A stretch of 64,000 bases of DNA from positions 186,001 through 250,000 of the forward strand of contig NZ_JACJVO010000031.1 of the NCBI RefSeq assembly GCF_014212055.1, given 5' to 3'. Positions 23,148-31,237 of the stretch are shown here, piece by piece; the stretch's first letter is position 1, and the number at the start of each line of letters is the position of its first letter. Source of the stretch: Cohnella zeiphila. Lineage in GTDB: Bacteria > Bacillota > Bacilli > Paenibacillales > Paenibacillaceae. The notes beneath the pieces were generated by a model, which was not told the origin of the DNA, made no database searches, and saw only the letters and a list, made by a program, of their open reading frames with translations. The position numbers and the translations under genes were made by a program.

Positions 23148-24905
23148 TTACGCTTGCGCATCCGCACGAGAAGCCGTCTGCCGCCTCAGGTTCCGGACCG
23201 TCAGCGCCAGGTTCTGTTCGTTCGCCGCGCGGCTCCATTCGTCCCAGAACCGGACGGACGGCGATTCGGGAGCGTAAGCAGGCTCCCGAAGGCGAATCCG
23301 GCTCGGCAGCGGACAGGCGTCGCCCACGACGACCGCTTCGCCGACGCCGAGCGTCGCCAGCAAGTCCTCGATGCCTCCCTGGTTCTCGGGGAGCAGGCGG
23401 GATACCGCGCTTTTGTCGGCGGAATGGGCGAGCCGCAGCGCGACGACATTGTGGCATTGGCTCGCCACTGCCGGGTTCAGCTCGGAGGGGCGCTGGCTCA
23501 CGACGAGCAGGCTGACGCCGTATTTGCGCCCCTCCTTCGCGATTCGCCCGAACGGGTCGAGCGCCCGCGCTTCCGCCGCGTCCGCGGCCGCCCGGTGCGG
23601 CAGGTAGAGATGCGCTTCCTCGCATATAAGCGCTATCGGACGCCGATGCCGGCGGTCGGACCACATCTGCAGCTGGAACACCAGCCGTGCCGTCAGACCG
23701 ATCACCATCGGCAGAATGTCCGAAGGCACTTCGCTGAAGTCAACGATCTTCACCCCCGCCCGCTCCGCCGAACCGGCTCTCATCAGCTTCTCGGCCAATA
23801 CGTCTAAATAGCTTGACGATAAGGCCGCCTCCGGCAGCGCGAACAGAAATCCGAGCCGGCGGTCGCTTCGCTTGGCGTCCAGGCGCGGGAGAAAGCGGTT
23901 GAACCGCCCGTAAAAAGGGCCGTTGACCGGGCCGTTCTTGCCCGGCACCTTCTGCTCGTTCAGCTCGGCGATCTCCGCGACCGCATCGTCCAGACGGTAA
24001 GGAACGGGACTGTCGATGGTGAACGTGTCCAGCTCCTCCGCCATGCCGGCGGCGGACAGCGATGCCCGTTTGGCATGGACGACGGCCTGGCTGAACGCCA
24101 TCGCCTGGTTCGGAGCGTTCTCGTCGCTCCGGTCCAGAATGAGCGCCAGCATGTCCTCATATCCGAGCAGCCAATACGGCAGAAAGAGCGCGCTATCGCC
24201 GGGTCGCTCCAGATCGGCCGGTCCGGCGATCCGGTATCGCGTCACGCGAGGGTGCTTCGCCAGCGGTTCATATTCCCCGTGCAGATCGAACAGAATCGCG
24301 TTGGCGCTCGCCAATTCGGCGACCTGCTCCATCAAGGCGGCCACCGCCCACGATTTTCCCGAGCCGGTCGAGCCGACGATCAGGGCATGGCGTTGGAAAA
24401 ACGCGTTGCCGTCCAGCCAGGCTTCCGTCTCCGGCTCATCTGCCAGCGCATAAGTCCCCAGCGACAGCGGCGCCCCGTGACGCGCGGACCCTTCGGCGAC
24501 CAGAGCGACGAACTGCGCCAGATCCTCCCCAAGCAGCAGGAAGCATTGGGCGCCGATCTCGGGCAGCGACTCCACTGCGCGGGTGAATACCGCCTGTTCT
24601 CTTCCTCCGCCGGGCCCCTTCAGCGTACCCAGCGCATGAATCGTCACGTCGTTCAGAACCGTCCCGAAGCCGCGCGCATCCTCATTTTTTCCCGGATCGG
24701 CTTCGAACCGCACCACGCGCGCGATTCTTCCGATCAATCTGGCGTTCGCATCGGCCGTATGGAGGATGACGTAGCCGTTCACGTTCGCCCGTCTGAGCTG
24801 CCGCTCGTCCGTCGTCGAGACGTTCACGCGGCAGCTGTCGACTTTGTTTACCAGTCCGATTCGCCGATTCGGGCGAAGATTAAACAAGTCCGGTCGTTCC
24901 CGCAT
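23148..24905 (-). CDS. HerA-like ATPase (DUF87), SIR2-HerA defence partner
   Basis: 585 residues. N-terminal HAS-barrel-like region (about 1-100), then a FtsK/HerA RecA-like core: Walker A GSTGSGKS at 178-185, Walker B ILFDLHGEY about 25 residues on, a late acidic LICEEAHLYLP motif and SQRPSELN near residue 475. HerA proteins form hexameric rings that translocate DNA or serve as scaffolds. The gene overlaps the stop of the SIR2 gene by 26 bases, with RBS GGAGG inside it, so the two are coupled. In SIR2-HerA (Nezha-type) systems the HerA ring assembles with SIR2 and controls its NADase activity. Confidence 0.9.
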   Translation of the reverse strand: MRERPDLFNLRPNRRIGLVNKVDSCRVNVSTTDERQLRRANVNGYVILHTADANARLIGRIARVVRFEADPGKNEDARGFGTVLNDVTIHALGTLKGPGGGREQAVFTRAVESLPEIGAQCFLLLGEDLAQFVALVAEGSARHGAPLSLGTYALADEPETEAWLDGNAFFQRHALIVGSTGSGKSWAVAALMEQVAELASANAILFDLHGEYEPLAKHPRVTRYRIAGPADLERPGDSALFLPYWLLGYEDMLALILDRSDENAPNQAMAFSQAVVHAKRASLSAAGMAEELDTFTIDSPVPYRLDDAVAEIAELNEQKVPGKNGPVNGPFYGRFNRFLPRLDAKRSDRRLGFLFALPEAALSSSYLDVLAEKLMRAGSAERAGVKIVDFSEVPSDILPMVIGLTARLVFQLQMWSDRRHRRPIALICEEAHLYLPHRAAADAAEARALDPFGRIAKEGRKYGVSLLVVSQRPSELNPAVASQCHNVVALRLAHSADKSAVSRLLPENQGGIEDLLATLGVGEAVVVGDACPLPSRIRLREPAYAPESPSVRFWDEWSRAANEQNLALTVRNLRRQTASRADAQA

Positions 24906-25995
24906 CCGCCTCCACCCCCCACGCGGCCGCGAGCAGCCCTTTGAGCGTCCACAGGCCGGGATCCCGAACGGAGAACGTCTGCCCCCCGTCTCCGACGATC
25001 CGGCTGCCGTCCCCTTCCTTCTCGAAGGCGAAGTAATGACGGATTTTGCGCTCCCGGATCAACGCTTTGACGCTGTCCGACAGATTCCTCGCCGCAATGA
25101 CCTTCGGCACCGATTCGTCGCGAAGAAGCGTCTCGAAGCTCGCCTGAACATGATGGTCGTTGAATCCGAAGCCGACGACGACCAAGGCTCGGCACCCTTC
25201 GAGCGCGGAGCGCATCTGCGCCAGCACGCCGGCATAAGGATCCCGGTGCGTCTCCAGATACTTGCCCGTGCCCGGCGTCACGATGGCCGGCGTAATCTTC
25301 ACCTTGGCCAGCTGCGGCAGCAGGTGGCTGCCGACGCCTTGAACTTTCCGAATCTGCCCGTCCGGATACTTGAACCAGCTGAGCGACCCGTGAGGCTTAT
25401 AGAGCCGCACGTAGGGATAACGCGTCGTGATCGTCCGCTTGCCGAGCCTCGTGATGTTCTTCATTCGCTCGTCCAGCTCCGCGGCCGAAAGCGGAACGCC
25501 GATGGCACCCTCGTTGAATCCGTCCCAGACGCCCCAGCCGGAAGCGGACGCCGACCACTCCAACAGATGGTCGTAGTTCGTCGTCACCATATCGATCGTG
25601 AAATGATTCGTATTTCTCGCATTGCGAAAATAGCGGACGAACCCCGTCGGATCGCATCCGTTCGAGATGTCCAGCACCTGCTTCTGCTCGTCCTCGGAGA
25701 TGCGGCGCCACGTATGCCGCACGATCTCTTGAAGCAGCGATTCGCTGAGCGCCTCGCCCGAAAGCTGCAGCGCTTCCTCCAGCCCCCGGCGTTCGGCCGT
25801 CAGCCGGCGGAGGATCCGCCTCCACTCCCTCGCATCCGCGAGCGAGAGCAAATCCGCCGAGACGTGCTCGGCCAGATAAGCGGCCAATCGGGCCATGGTG
25901 GAGATTCCCGCTCCCGCGGAAGACCCGCTTCCGACCAGGAAAACCGGATGGAGACGGAACACATTCTCGATAAAAGCGGCATAAGGAGCGTTCAT
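24880..25995 (-). CDS. SIR2-domain protein (NADase effector) of SIR2-HerA pair
   Basis: 371 residues from ATG 25995 (RBS TAGGAG; upstream extension rejected). SIR2 core: VFLVGSGSSAGAGIS at 18-32 (NAD loop), VTTNYDHLLE with N140 and D142, catalytic-type His in YKPHGSLSW (H202), and GFGFNDHHV at 275-283. This STALD-like or defence-type SIR2 family cleaves NAD rather than deacetylating; no zinc-binding cysteines are present. Between positions about 33 and 130 is a helical insert. First gene of a two-gene operon with the HerA-like ATPase, the composition of characterised antiphage SIR2-HerA systems that cause abortive infection by NAD depletion. Confidence 0.9.
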   Translation of the reverse strand: MNAPYAAFIENVFRLHPVFLVGSGSSAGAGISTMARLAAYLAEHVSADLLSLADAREWRRILRRLTAERRGLEEALQLSGEALSESLLQEIVRHTWRRISEDEQKQVLDISNGCDPTGFVRYFRNARNTNHFTIDMVTTNYDHLLEWSASASGWGVWDGFNEGAIGVPLSAAELDERMKNITRLGKRTITTRYPYVRLYKPHGSLSWFKYPDGQIRKVQGVGSHLLPQLAKVKITPAIVTPGTGKYLETHRDPYAGVLAQMRSALEGCRALVVVGFGFNDHHVQASFETLLRDESVPKVIAARNLSDSVKALIRERKIRHYFAFEKEGDGSRIVGDGGQTFSVRDPGLWTLKGLLAAAWGVEADAGTTGLV

Positions 25996-26122
25996 GGCAA
26001 TTCTCCTATTGAGAGAGTATTCTAGGAATAGCCTGCTCAATAGATAGATTTCTCATACTTCCATTTGACTTCAAAGCGCGCGACTAGATGGGAAAAAGCT
26101 TGATGCGAGGGGAGAAAACTCT

Positions 26123-26656
26123 TTGTCGTACAAACTCTATCACTATTACGAGGCGTCGACCGGCCCTTTCCGCAACTTGTCCGTTCTGTCTCCGGAAGAA
26201 GCCCAAAAGGTGTCGCGCCGAATCCGCGAAGAAGGAACGGCGTTCGCCGGCCGCAGGCCGCCCGACTATCTCGAGATCCGGCGGGAGTTGGAGGGCAAGG
26301 CTCGGGAGCTGTTCGTCCGCAAAGGCGGCAAGCCCCGCAGCCCTTTCCCGCATTATATGACCCTTGGAGCCTGCGACTGGCTGAAGACGTGGTACAAGCG
26401 TCCGGCCTGGATCGCCATCGATTGGGACGCGTTCGACGAGAAGACGATCAGCTTCGCCTACGGGGATTTGTTCCCGACCATGAGAGTACAAGACGGGAAA
26501 TCTTACCGCCGGCAGATCTATACCAAGCGGGAGATTGTGGAGGTCATTCGCGAATTCGGCTGGCCTCAGGAATGGAACCGGGACGGAGACCGCGGCCCCG
26601 AACGCTATATCGAAGCGCAGGTATGGGACGACGAGGCGATTCGGCCGTTCTTCTAA
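26123..26656 (+). CDS. Conserved hypothetical protein
   Basis: 177 residues, soluble, no signal peptide, rich in aromatic residues and Arg/Lys (LYHYYEAST, WLKTWYKRPAWIAIDWDAFDEK, EVIREFGWPQEWNRDGDRGPERYIEAQVWDDE). TTG start with GGGGAG 8 bases upstream. I do not recognise a named family or catalytic motif. It is divergent from the SIR2-HerA operon and its stop overlaps the end of the DUF2203 gene by 4 bases, so it is not obviously part of the defence unit. Confidence 0.75.
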   Translation: MSYKLYHYYEASTGPFRNLSVLSPEEAQKVSRRIREEGTAFAGRRPPDYLEIRRELEGKARELFVRKGGKPRSPFPHYMTLGACDWLKTWYKRPAWIAIDWDAFDEKTISFAYGDLFPTMRVQDGKSYRRQIYTKREIVEVIREFGWPQEWNRDGDRGPERYIEAQVWDDEAIRPFF

Positions 26657-27057
26657 TCTTCCGGAAGCGGCTTGCGGCCGCGAAAGCCGTCATGCCAGCC
26701 GTGGTAGTGGGATGCGCGCTCTTCCCCTTCCTTCCAGCAGATGAGCGCGTCTTCGCCGTCAACAATCGCGGGGAAGTCGATCAGCCCCGGCTGGACCATC
26801 TTGAGCAGAACCCCCTTGCGCTCGAAGTTATCGACCATGAGCTGCACTTCCAACCGCATGAAGTCCAGCCGGCCCTCCACTTCGAAAAAGGGATCCATTC
26901 CCCCCGATTCGGGCGTGTAGGACGCCAGCGTATTTTTGCGCCGCTGCAGCTCCACCTTCTGTTCCTCGTATTCGTCGAGCAGCGTCTGCAAGCGATGCAG
27001 ATCGCGCTTCAATTCCGGCAGCAGCTCGTTCGCCTCTTGAACGGTAAACCGTCTCAT
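26653..27057 (-). CDS. DUF2203 family protein
   Basis: 134 residues. Matches DUF2203: RRFTVQEANELLPELKRDLHRLQTLLDEYEEQ (N-terminal coiled coil), GVLLKMVQPGLIDFPAIVDGEDALICWKEGE and a final HYHGWHDGFRGRKPL. Role unknown in all organisms I know of. RBS GGAGGAG before the ATG. Convergent with the preceding hypothetical gene. Confidence 0.9.
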   Translation of the reverse strand: MRRFTVQEANELLPELKRDLHRLQTLLDEYEEQKVELQRRKNTLASYTPESGGMDPFFEVEGRLDFMRLEVQLMVDNFERKGVLLKMVQPGLIDFPAIVDGEDALICWKEGEERASHYHGWHDGFRGRKPLPED

Positions 27058-27186
27058 GACTCCTCCGCTCCCTTCATTACTTTATTGCAAATTCCGACAC
27101 AGTCCGCGACTTCTGTCTTTATGATAACCGAACGTACCTGCTCGTTTCCATTCGTTTTCCGGCCTGTTCCTCCCGTTCGACCATGA

Positions 27187-27420
27187 TCGGAAGTCAACAC
27201 GACGTACCCGCCGATTCTCGTCTCCATCACGGACGGCTTCGATGATATGTACCACACCAAGGACCCTTCCAAAACCGATTACGAGCTGAAAACGATCGAG
27301 GTCGATATCGGCGGAGTTAGCAGCGTTTGGGTCGATGCCGAGGCGTCCGAAGGCGGAACTGTATTCGTGCCTCTGACCACCTCGTATTATAAATCAGCGG
27401 CGGCTTCGCTCGCCCCTATC
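27187..27420 (+). pseudogene. Orphan coding-like fragment without a proper start or end
   Basis: An open frame after a TGA at 27184-27186 reads as plausible protein (residues such as TYPPILVSITDGFDDMY, TDYELKTIEVDIGGVSSVWV, GGTVFVPLTTSYYKS). It has no start codon with an RBS near its left end (ATG 27247 has none) and runs into a terminator hairpin with T7 at 27423-27451 without a stop. It looks like the remnant of a gene that lost both ends. Origin unknown. Confidence 0.35.
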
Positions 27421-27422
27421 GC

Positions 27423-27451
27423 CAAGGCGGCCGGCAAAGCCGTCTTTTTTT
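27423..27451 (+). terminator. Terminator hairpin before the ArsR-like gene
   Basis: AAGGCGGC / GCCGTCTT stem, 7-base loop, then seven T. It terminates plus-strand transcripts coming from the orphan fragment. Confidence 0.65.
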
Positions 27452-27502
27452 ATCCTAAATCAATGTTTTTTGCTACAATACAGCTAAAGCGGAAATATCG
27501 GA

Positions 27503-28447
27503 GTGATTCCTATTTTAGAATTGTCAATGGAGCGCCCGGAGGAGCTGGCCCGGGTGGCCCATGCGCTGTCGACGGAGCTCCGGCTCAGCATGATGAAGCT
27601 GCTCAACGCGCGGAGAATGAACGTGGCGGAGCTCGCTGAAGCGCTGAACATCCCCGTATCCACGGCTGCCTCCAACGTCAAAGTATTGGAGCAGGCCGGT
27701 CTGATCGAGACCGAGCTGCTGCCCGCCACGAGAGGCGCGATGAAGGTGTGCAGCCGCACGTTCGACGATATCCGAATCGCGTTGAACGAACCGGGACCGC
27801 GTGCCTTGGACGGGGAACGCCGCTATGAGATCGAGATGCCGATCGGCAGCTTCGTCTCCTGCGAAGCGGCGCCGACTTGCGGCATGGTCGGCGAGGAAGG
27901 CCGGATCATTGCGGAGGATGTGCCGGCCGCGTTTTTTCATCCGAACCGCCTGCAGGCTCAGCTCATCTGGCTGCGCAAAGGCTACCTGGAGTACCGTTTC
28001 CCGCTGGAGATCCCTGCGGGGACCCGCATCCGGCGCATCGAGTTCTCGATGGAGATTTGTTCGGAAGCCCCCAACTACGACAACGACTGGCCATCGGACA
28101 TCACGTTGTGGATCAATGACGCCGAGATCGGAACGTGGACGTCGCCGGGCGACTTCGGAGGCAGGCGCGGCAGGCTGAACCCCGCCTGGTGGCCGGATAC
28201 CGGAACGCAATACGGCATGCTCAAAACATGGGCGGTCGACGCCAACCGCAGTACGATGGACCATGAAGAGATTTCCGCCGTCGGGTTGTCCCGGCTCGAT
28301 CTGCCCGGCCGCGCCTTCGTGGATATGCGAATCGGCGTAAAGGAGGATGCCGTCTTCAAGGGAGGGCTCAATCTGTTCGGCAGACGATTCGGGAACTTCG
28401 AGCAGGATATCGTGATGAGAATCGATTATGAAGCCGCATCCTCCTGA
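27503..28447 (+). CDS. ArsR-like regulator with large C-terminal effector domain
   Basis: 314 residues. N-terminal winged helix at about 10-75 (ARVAHALSTELRLSMMKLLNARRMNVAELAEAL, PVSTAASNVKVLEQAGLI). The remaining 230 residues form a beta-rich domain with conserved-looking aromatic residues (FPLEIPAGTRIRRIEFSMEICSEAPNYDNDWPSDITLWIN, NPAWWPDTGTQYG), which is likely a sugar- or ligand-binding sensor. This layout occurs in Paenibacillus next to glycosidase genes. GTG start without a good RBS; ATG 27527 is an alternative. It is 167 bases upstream of the GH2 gene and probably regulates it. Confidence 0.82.
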   Translation: MIPILELSMERPEELARVAHALSTELRLSMMKLLNARRMNVAELAEALNIPVSTAASNVKVLEQAGLIETELLPATRGAMKVCSRTFDDIRIALNEPGPRALDGERRYEIEMPIGSFVSCEAAPTCGMVGEEGRIIAEDVPAAFFHPNRLQAQLIWLRKGYLEYRFPLEIPAGTRIRRIEFSMEICSEAPNYDNDWPSDITLWINDAEIGTWTSPGDFGGRRGRLNPAWWPDTGTQYGMLKTWAVDANRSTMDHEEISAVGLSRLDLPGRAFVDMRIGVKEDAVFKGGLNLFGRRFGNFEQDIVMRIDYEAASS

Positions 28448-28467
28448 TAGAGCGCAGGGCGGCAACG

Positions 28468-28506
28468 GGAGCAGGGCCGGACGAACTCGGCCCGCTCTCT
28501 TTTTTT
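28468..28506 (+). terminator. Terminator of the ArsR-like regulator gene
   Basis: GAGC-GGGCCG / CGGCCC-GCTC stem followed by a T7 run. Confidence 0.85.
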
Positions 28507-28613
28507 GCGCTCGTGTCGTTGACTTTTGAGCGATAAGCTTCTATGCTAAAGCCATTGTTACAATTATTTTGTATTAATGCAATAAAAATGTTCATAAGGA
28601 GCGTTGCTGCATC

Positions 28614-30383
28614 ATGACGACCGGTCATTACGTCAAAGATTATCCTCGGCCGCAGTTTGTCCGCGACAATTGGCAGAGCCTGAACGGGGAATGGGATTTC
28701 CGCTTCGACGACCAGAATGTCGGAGAACGCGCCAGGTGGTACGATGATCTGCACGGCGATTTGAAAATCCAAGTTCCGTTCACCTACGAAACGAAAGCCG
28801 GCGGGATCGGCGAAGAGAAGTTCCACCCTTACGTATGGTATCAGCGGGAATGGCCGACGCCGCCTGATTTGGGGGAACAGCGGGTCATCCTCCACTTTCA
28901 GGCCGTCGATTACGTCGCCAAAGTGTGGGTGAACGGCGTATTCGCAGGGCGCCACCAAGGGGGCTATGCAGCCTTCTCGCTCGATATTACGGATAGTCTG
29001 GCACGGGAGCCGGGCGCGGCCAACCGGATCGTCGTCAAGGCCGAGGACAGCCAGAGCTGCACGCAGCCGCGGGGCAAGCAGCGCTGGGTGGACGACAACT
29101 TCGAATGCTTCTATGTGCAGACGACCGGCATCTGGCAGAGCGTTTGGCTGGAGCGTGTCTCCCCTTCTCATCTCAAAGCGGTCAAGATCACGCCGGATCT
29201 GGACAACCGCTCCGTCCGGTTCGAGTATCAGACCCATCTAGCCCCCGCTCCCGATCGCGAGCTTCGGCTGGAGACCCGGATCCGCTTCCGGGGGAAAACG
29301 CTGAAGCGGGCGCAGCTTACGATCGACCGTCCGTGGCTGCAGCTGGACGTGGACCTGACGCACGAGGCGAACGGCCCGTGGAAGCTGGCGACCTGGTCCC
29401 CGCAAAATCCGAACTTGTACGATGTGGAGTTTACGCTGTACGAAGGGGAGGCGGTCATCGACCAAGCGTATTCCTATTTCGGCATGCGAAAGATTTCCAT
29501 CGAGAAAAACAAGGTGCTGCTGAACAACGCGCCGATCTATCAGAGGCTCATCCTGGACCAGGGCTACTGGCCGGACAGCCACCTCACCCCTCCTTCCGAA
29601 GAGGCGCTGATCGAGGATATCGACGCCTTTCTGGCGATGGGCTACAACGGCGTGCGCAAGCACATGAAGATCGAGGACGCCCGCTTCCTGTACTGGTGCG
29701 ACGTGAAAGGCGTCCTTGTCTGGTCCGAGATGGCGGCGACGTTCGAATTCAACGACGAGGCAGTCGATACGTTCGCGGCGGAATGGACGGAGATCGTCAG
29801 GCAGCAGTATAATCACCCTTCCATCGTCACCTGGGTCCCGTTCAACGAATCGTGGGGCATTCCGCAGGTGCTTACGAGCGTGAAGCAGCAGAAATTTACG
29901 GAGGCGATCTATCACCTGACCAAATCGTTTGATCCCCACCGTCCGGTCATCGTGAACGACGGATGGGAGCATACGGTCAGCGACATCGTGACTTTGCACG
30001 ATTACGAGGAGCGGGGCGAAGCGCTGAAGGAGCGCTATGCGGACGCCGAAGCTCTGCTCGGCGGCCACATTGCGTTCAACCGCGCGAAGTACGCGATGGC
30101 GCGAGGCTACGAGTACCGCGGCCAGCCGATCATCGTCAGCGAGTTCGGCGGCATCGCCCTCCGGTCCGGCAAGGGCTGGGGCTACGGGGAACAGGTGGAC
30201 GGGGAGGACGCATTCGTCGAGCGGTTCCGCTCGATTACGCAAGCGATCAAGGATACGGACTATATTTGCGGATACTGCTACACCCAAATTACCGACGTCC
30301 AGCAGGAAGTGAACGGCCTGCTGACGGAAGACCGGAAGCCGAAGATCCCGCTCGACGTGATCAAGCAAATCAATCTCGGCTAA
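28614..30383 (+). CDS. Glycoside hydrolase family 2 protein
   Basis: 589 residues. GH2 layout: N-terminal jelly-roll sugar-binding domain (about 10-180; SLNGEWDFRFD, NGVFAGRHQGGYAAFSLDIT), Ig-like domain (about 180-285) and TIM barrel (about 290-589). Acid/base Glu is E412 in PFNESWG and the nucleophile E510 in VSEFGG. No signal peptide, so it acts in the cytoplasm on imported oligosaccharides or glycosides. Substrate (beta-galactoside, beta-glucuronide, beta-mannoside) cannot be told from motifs; length is below LacZ and near UidA-type enzymes. Preceded by the ArsR-like regulator. Confidence 0.92.
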   Translation: MTTGHYVKDYPRPQFVRDNWQSLNGEWDFRFDDQNVGERARWYDDLHGDLKIQVPFTYETKAGGIGEEKFHPYVWYQREWPTPPDLGEQRVILHFQAVDYVAKVWVNGVFAGRHQGGYAAFSLDITDSLAREPGAANRIVVKAEDSQSCTQPRGKQRWVDDNFECFYVQTTGIWQSVWLERVSPSHLKAVKITPDLDNRSVRFEYQTHLAPAPDRELRLETRIRFRGKTLKRAQLTIDRPWLQLDVDLTHEANGPWKLATWSPQNPNLYDVEFTLYEGEAVIDQAYSYFGMRKISIEKNKVLLNNAPIYQRLILDQGYWPDSHLTPPSEEALIEDIDAFLAMGYNGVRKHMKIEDARFLYWCDVKGVLVWSEMAATFEFNDEAVDTFAAEWTEIVRQQYNHPSIVTWVPFNESWGIPQVLTSVKQQKFTEAIYHLTKSFDPHRPVIVNDGWEHTVSDIVTLHDYEERGEALKERYADAEALLGGHIAFNRAKYAMARGYEYRGQPIIVSEFGGIALRSGKGWGYGEQVDGEDAFVERFRSITQAIKDTDYICGYCYTQITDVQQEVNGLLTEDRKPKIPLDVIKQINLG

Positions 30384-30449
30384 CCCCTCTTCTCCCCGCA
30401 ACCCCAACGCGCACAGCTGCGTCCAAAATGCTGGGAGGGGATTTATACG

Positions 30450-30917
30450 ATGAGAGGGCGGCTTTTCCTAATTTTGAGCTTCGCGGTTTTGTTGCTCGTC
30501 TCTTGCACCGATAAGGGCGGCCGGACGGCCGCCGGATTACCGGCGATATCCAAGCCGTACGGCTCGGACCGGGCGATCGAGAACGGCGACATTGTCAACG
30601 CCCACGGGAAACTTTACAACGGCGAGAAATGGAATACGTTCATGTCGAGCTTGGAAAACCATGCGCCATCCGCTGTTCGGATCACGCAATACACAACCGA
30701 AGGCGATCCGATCTTCTACGAACTGGCATATGACGGCAGCTCCATTCGCTATACGTACGACAATTCCATGGATAAGTTCGGAGCAGATACAGGCAGGCCG
30801 AGCACCAGTTGCCAAAACGTGGAACTGCAAAAGAAGGCGCAGGACAGGCAGGGGTACGCGCTGACAGGGTGCGACAACACGGAGACCGGCGATACGTTCT
30901 GGTTCTCGCTGCCTTAG
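30450..30917 (+). CDS. DUF4362 domain lipoprotein
   Basis: 155 residues. Lipoprotein signal with lipobox LLVSC (Cys 19). The mature part matches DUF4362: AIENGDIVNAHGKLYNGEKWNTFMSSLENHAPSAVRITQYTTEGDP, then SIRYTYDNSMDKFG and a C-terminal LTGCDN...FWFSLP. DUF4362 proteins are small exported Bacilli proteins of unknown function. RBS GGGAGGGG before the ATG. Own terminator. Confidence 0.9.
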   Translation: MRGRLFLILSFAVLLLVSCTDKGGRTAAGLPAISKPYGSDRAIENGDIVNAHGKLYNGEKWNTFMSSLENHAPSAVRITQYTTEGDPIFYELAYDGSSIRYTYDNSMDKFGADTGRPSTSCQNVELQKKAQDRQGYALTGCDNTETGDTFWFSLP

Positions 30918-30942
30918 CGATACGGATGCGGTGAAAGCTGCA

Positions 30943-30988
30943 GGCGCGACGATGCGATGAACAGGATCGCATCGTCGCGCCTTTTTTT
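30943..30988 (+). terminator. Terminator of the DUF4362 gene
   Basis: Perfect 16-base stem GGCGCGACGATGCGAT and its complement, 7-base loop, then T7. Confidence 0.92.
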
Positions 30989-31134
30989 GTTTCCAGGAGG
31001 TCATGGGACTTCGATCCGATCCGCCCCTCCTAAGGCCATTCTTCTCCCTTCCCGGGCAAAAATCGTAAGATCGTTTACCAAAAACCGGCAGATTGTCGGT
31101 GTTCTTGCAGCGGCGGGCATTTTACACTACAAAC

Positions 31135-31148
31135 TGAAAGCCCTTACA
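31135..31148 (+). promoter_or_regulatory. Possible catabolite-responsive element (cre)
   Basis: TGAAAGCCCTTACA differs by one central base from the CcpA consensus TGWAANCGNTNWCA. It lies 90 bases before the secreted hydrolase gene. A related GAAAGCACTTACA is upstream of the sugar ABC locus (33319-33332). Confidence 0.4.
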
Positions 31149-31237
31149 CCAAAAAAGGAGGGAAGCACGTTTCGGTCAGAAGGCAGCGGCACGGCACCAT
31201 CGTTTTTCAAATCCAATCGCACGGGAGGGAATTCGTT

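Larger units (their letters stand above)
30918..31237. other. 320-base intergenic stretch
   Basis: Holds the DUF4362 terminator and a cre-like sequence at 31135-31148. Otherwise nothing recognisable. Confidence 0.5.

Noticed and set aside
27054..27272. A 72-codon minus-strand frame whose stop overlaps the DUF2203 start (ATGA).
   Set aside because: No RBS and no family; the overlap is probably chance. Part of it lies opposite the plus-strand orphan fragment.
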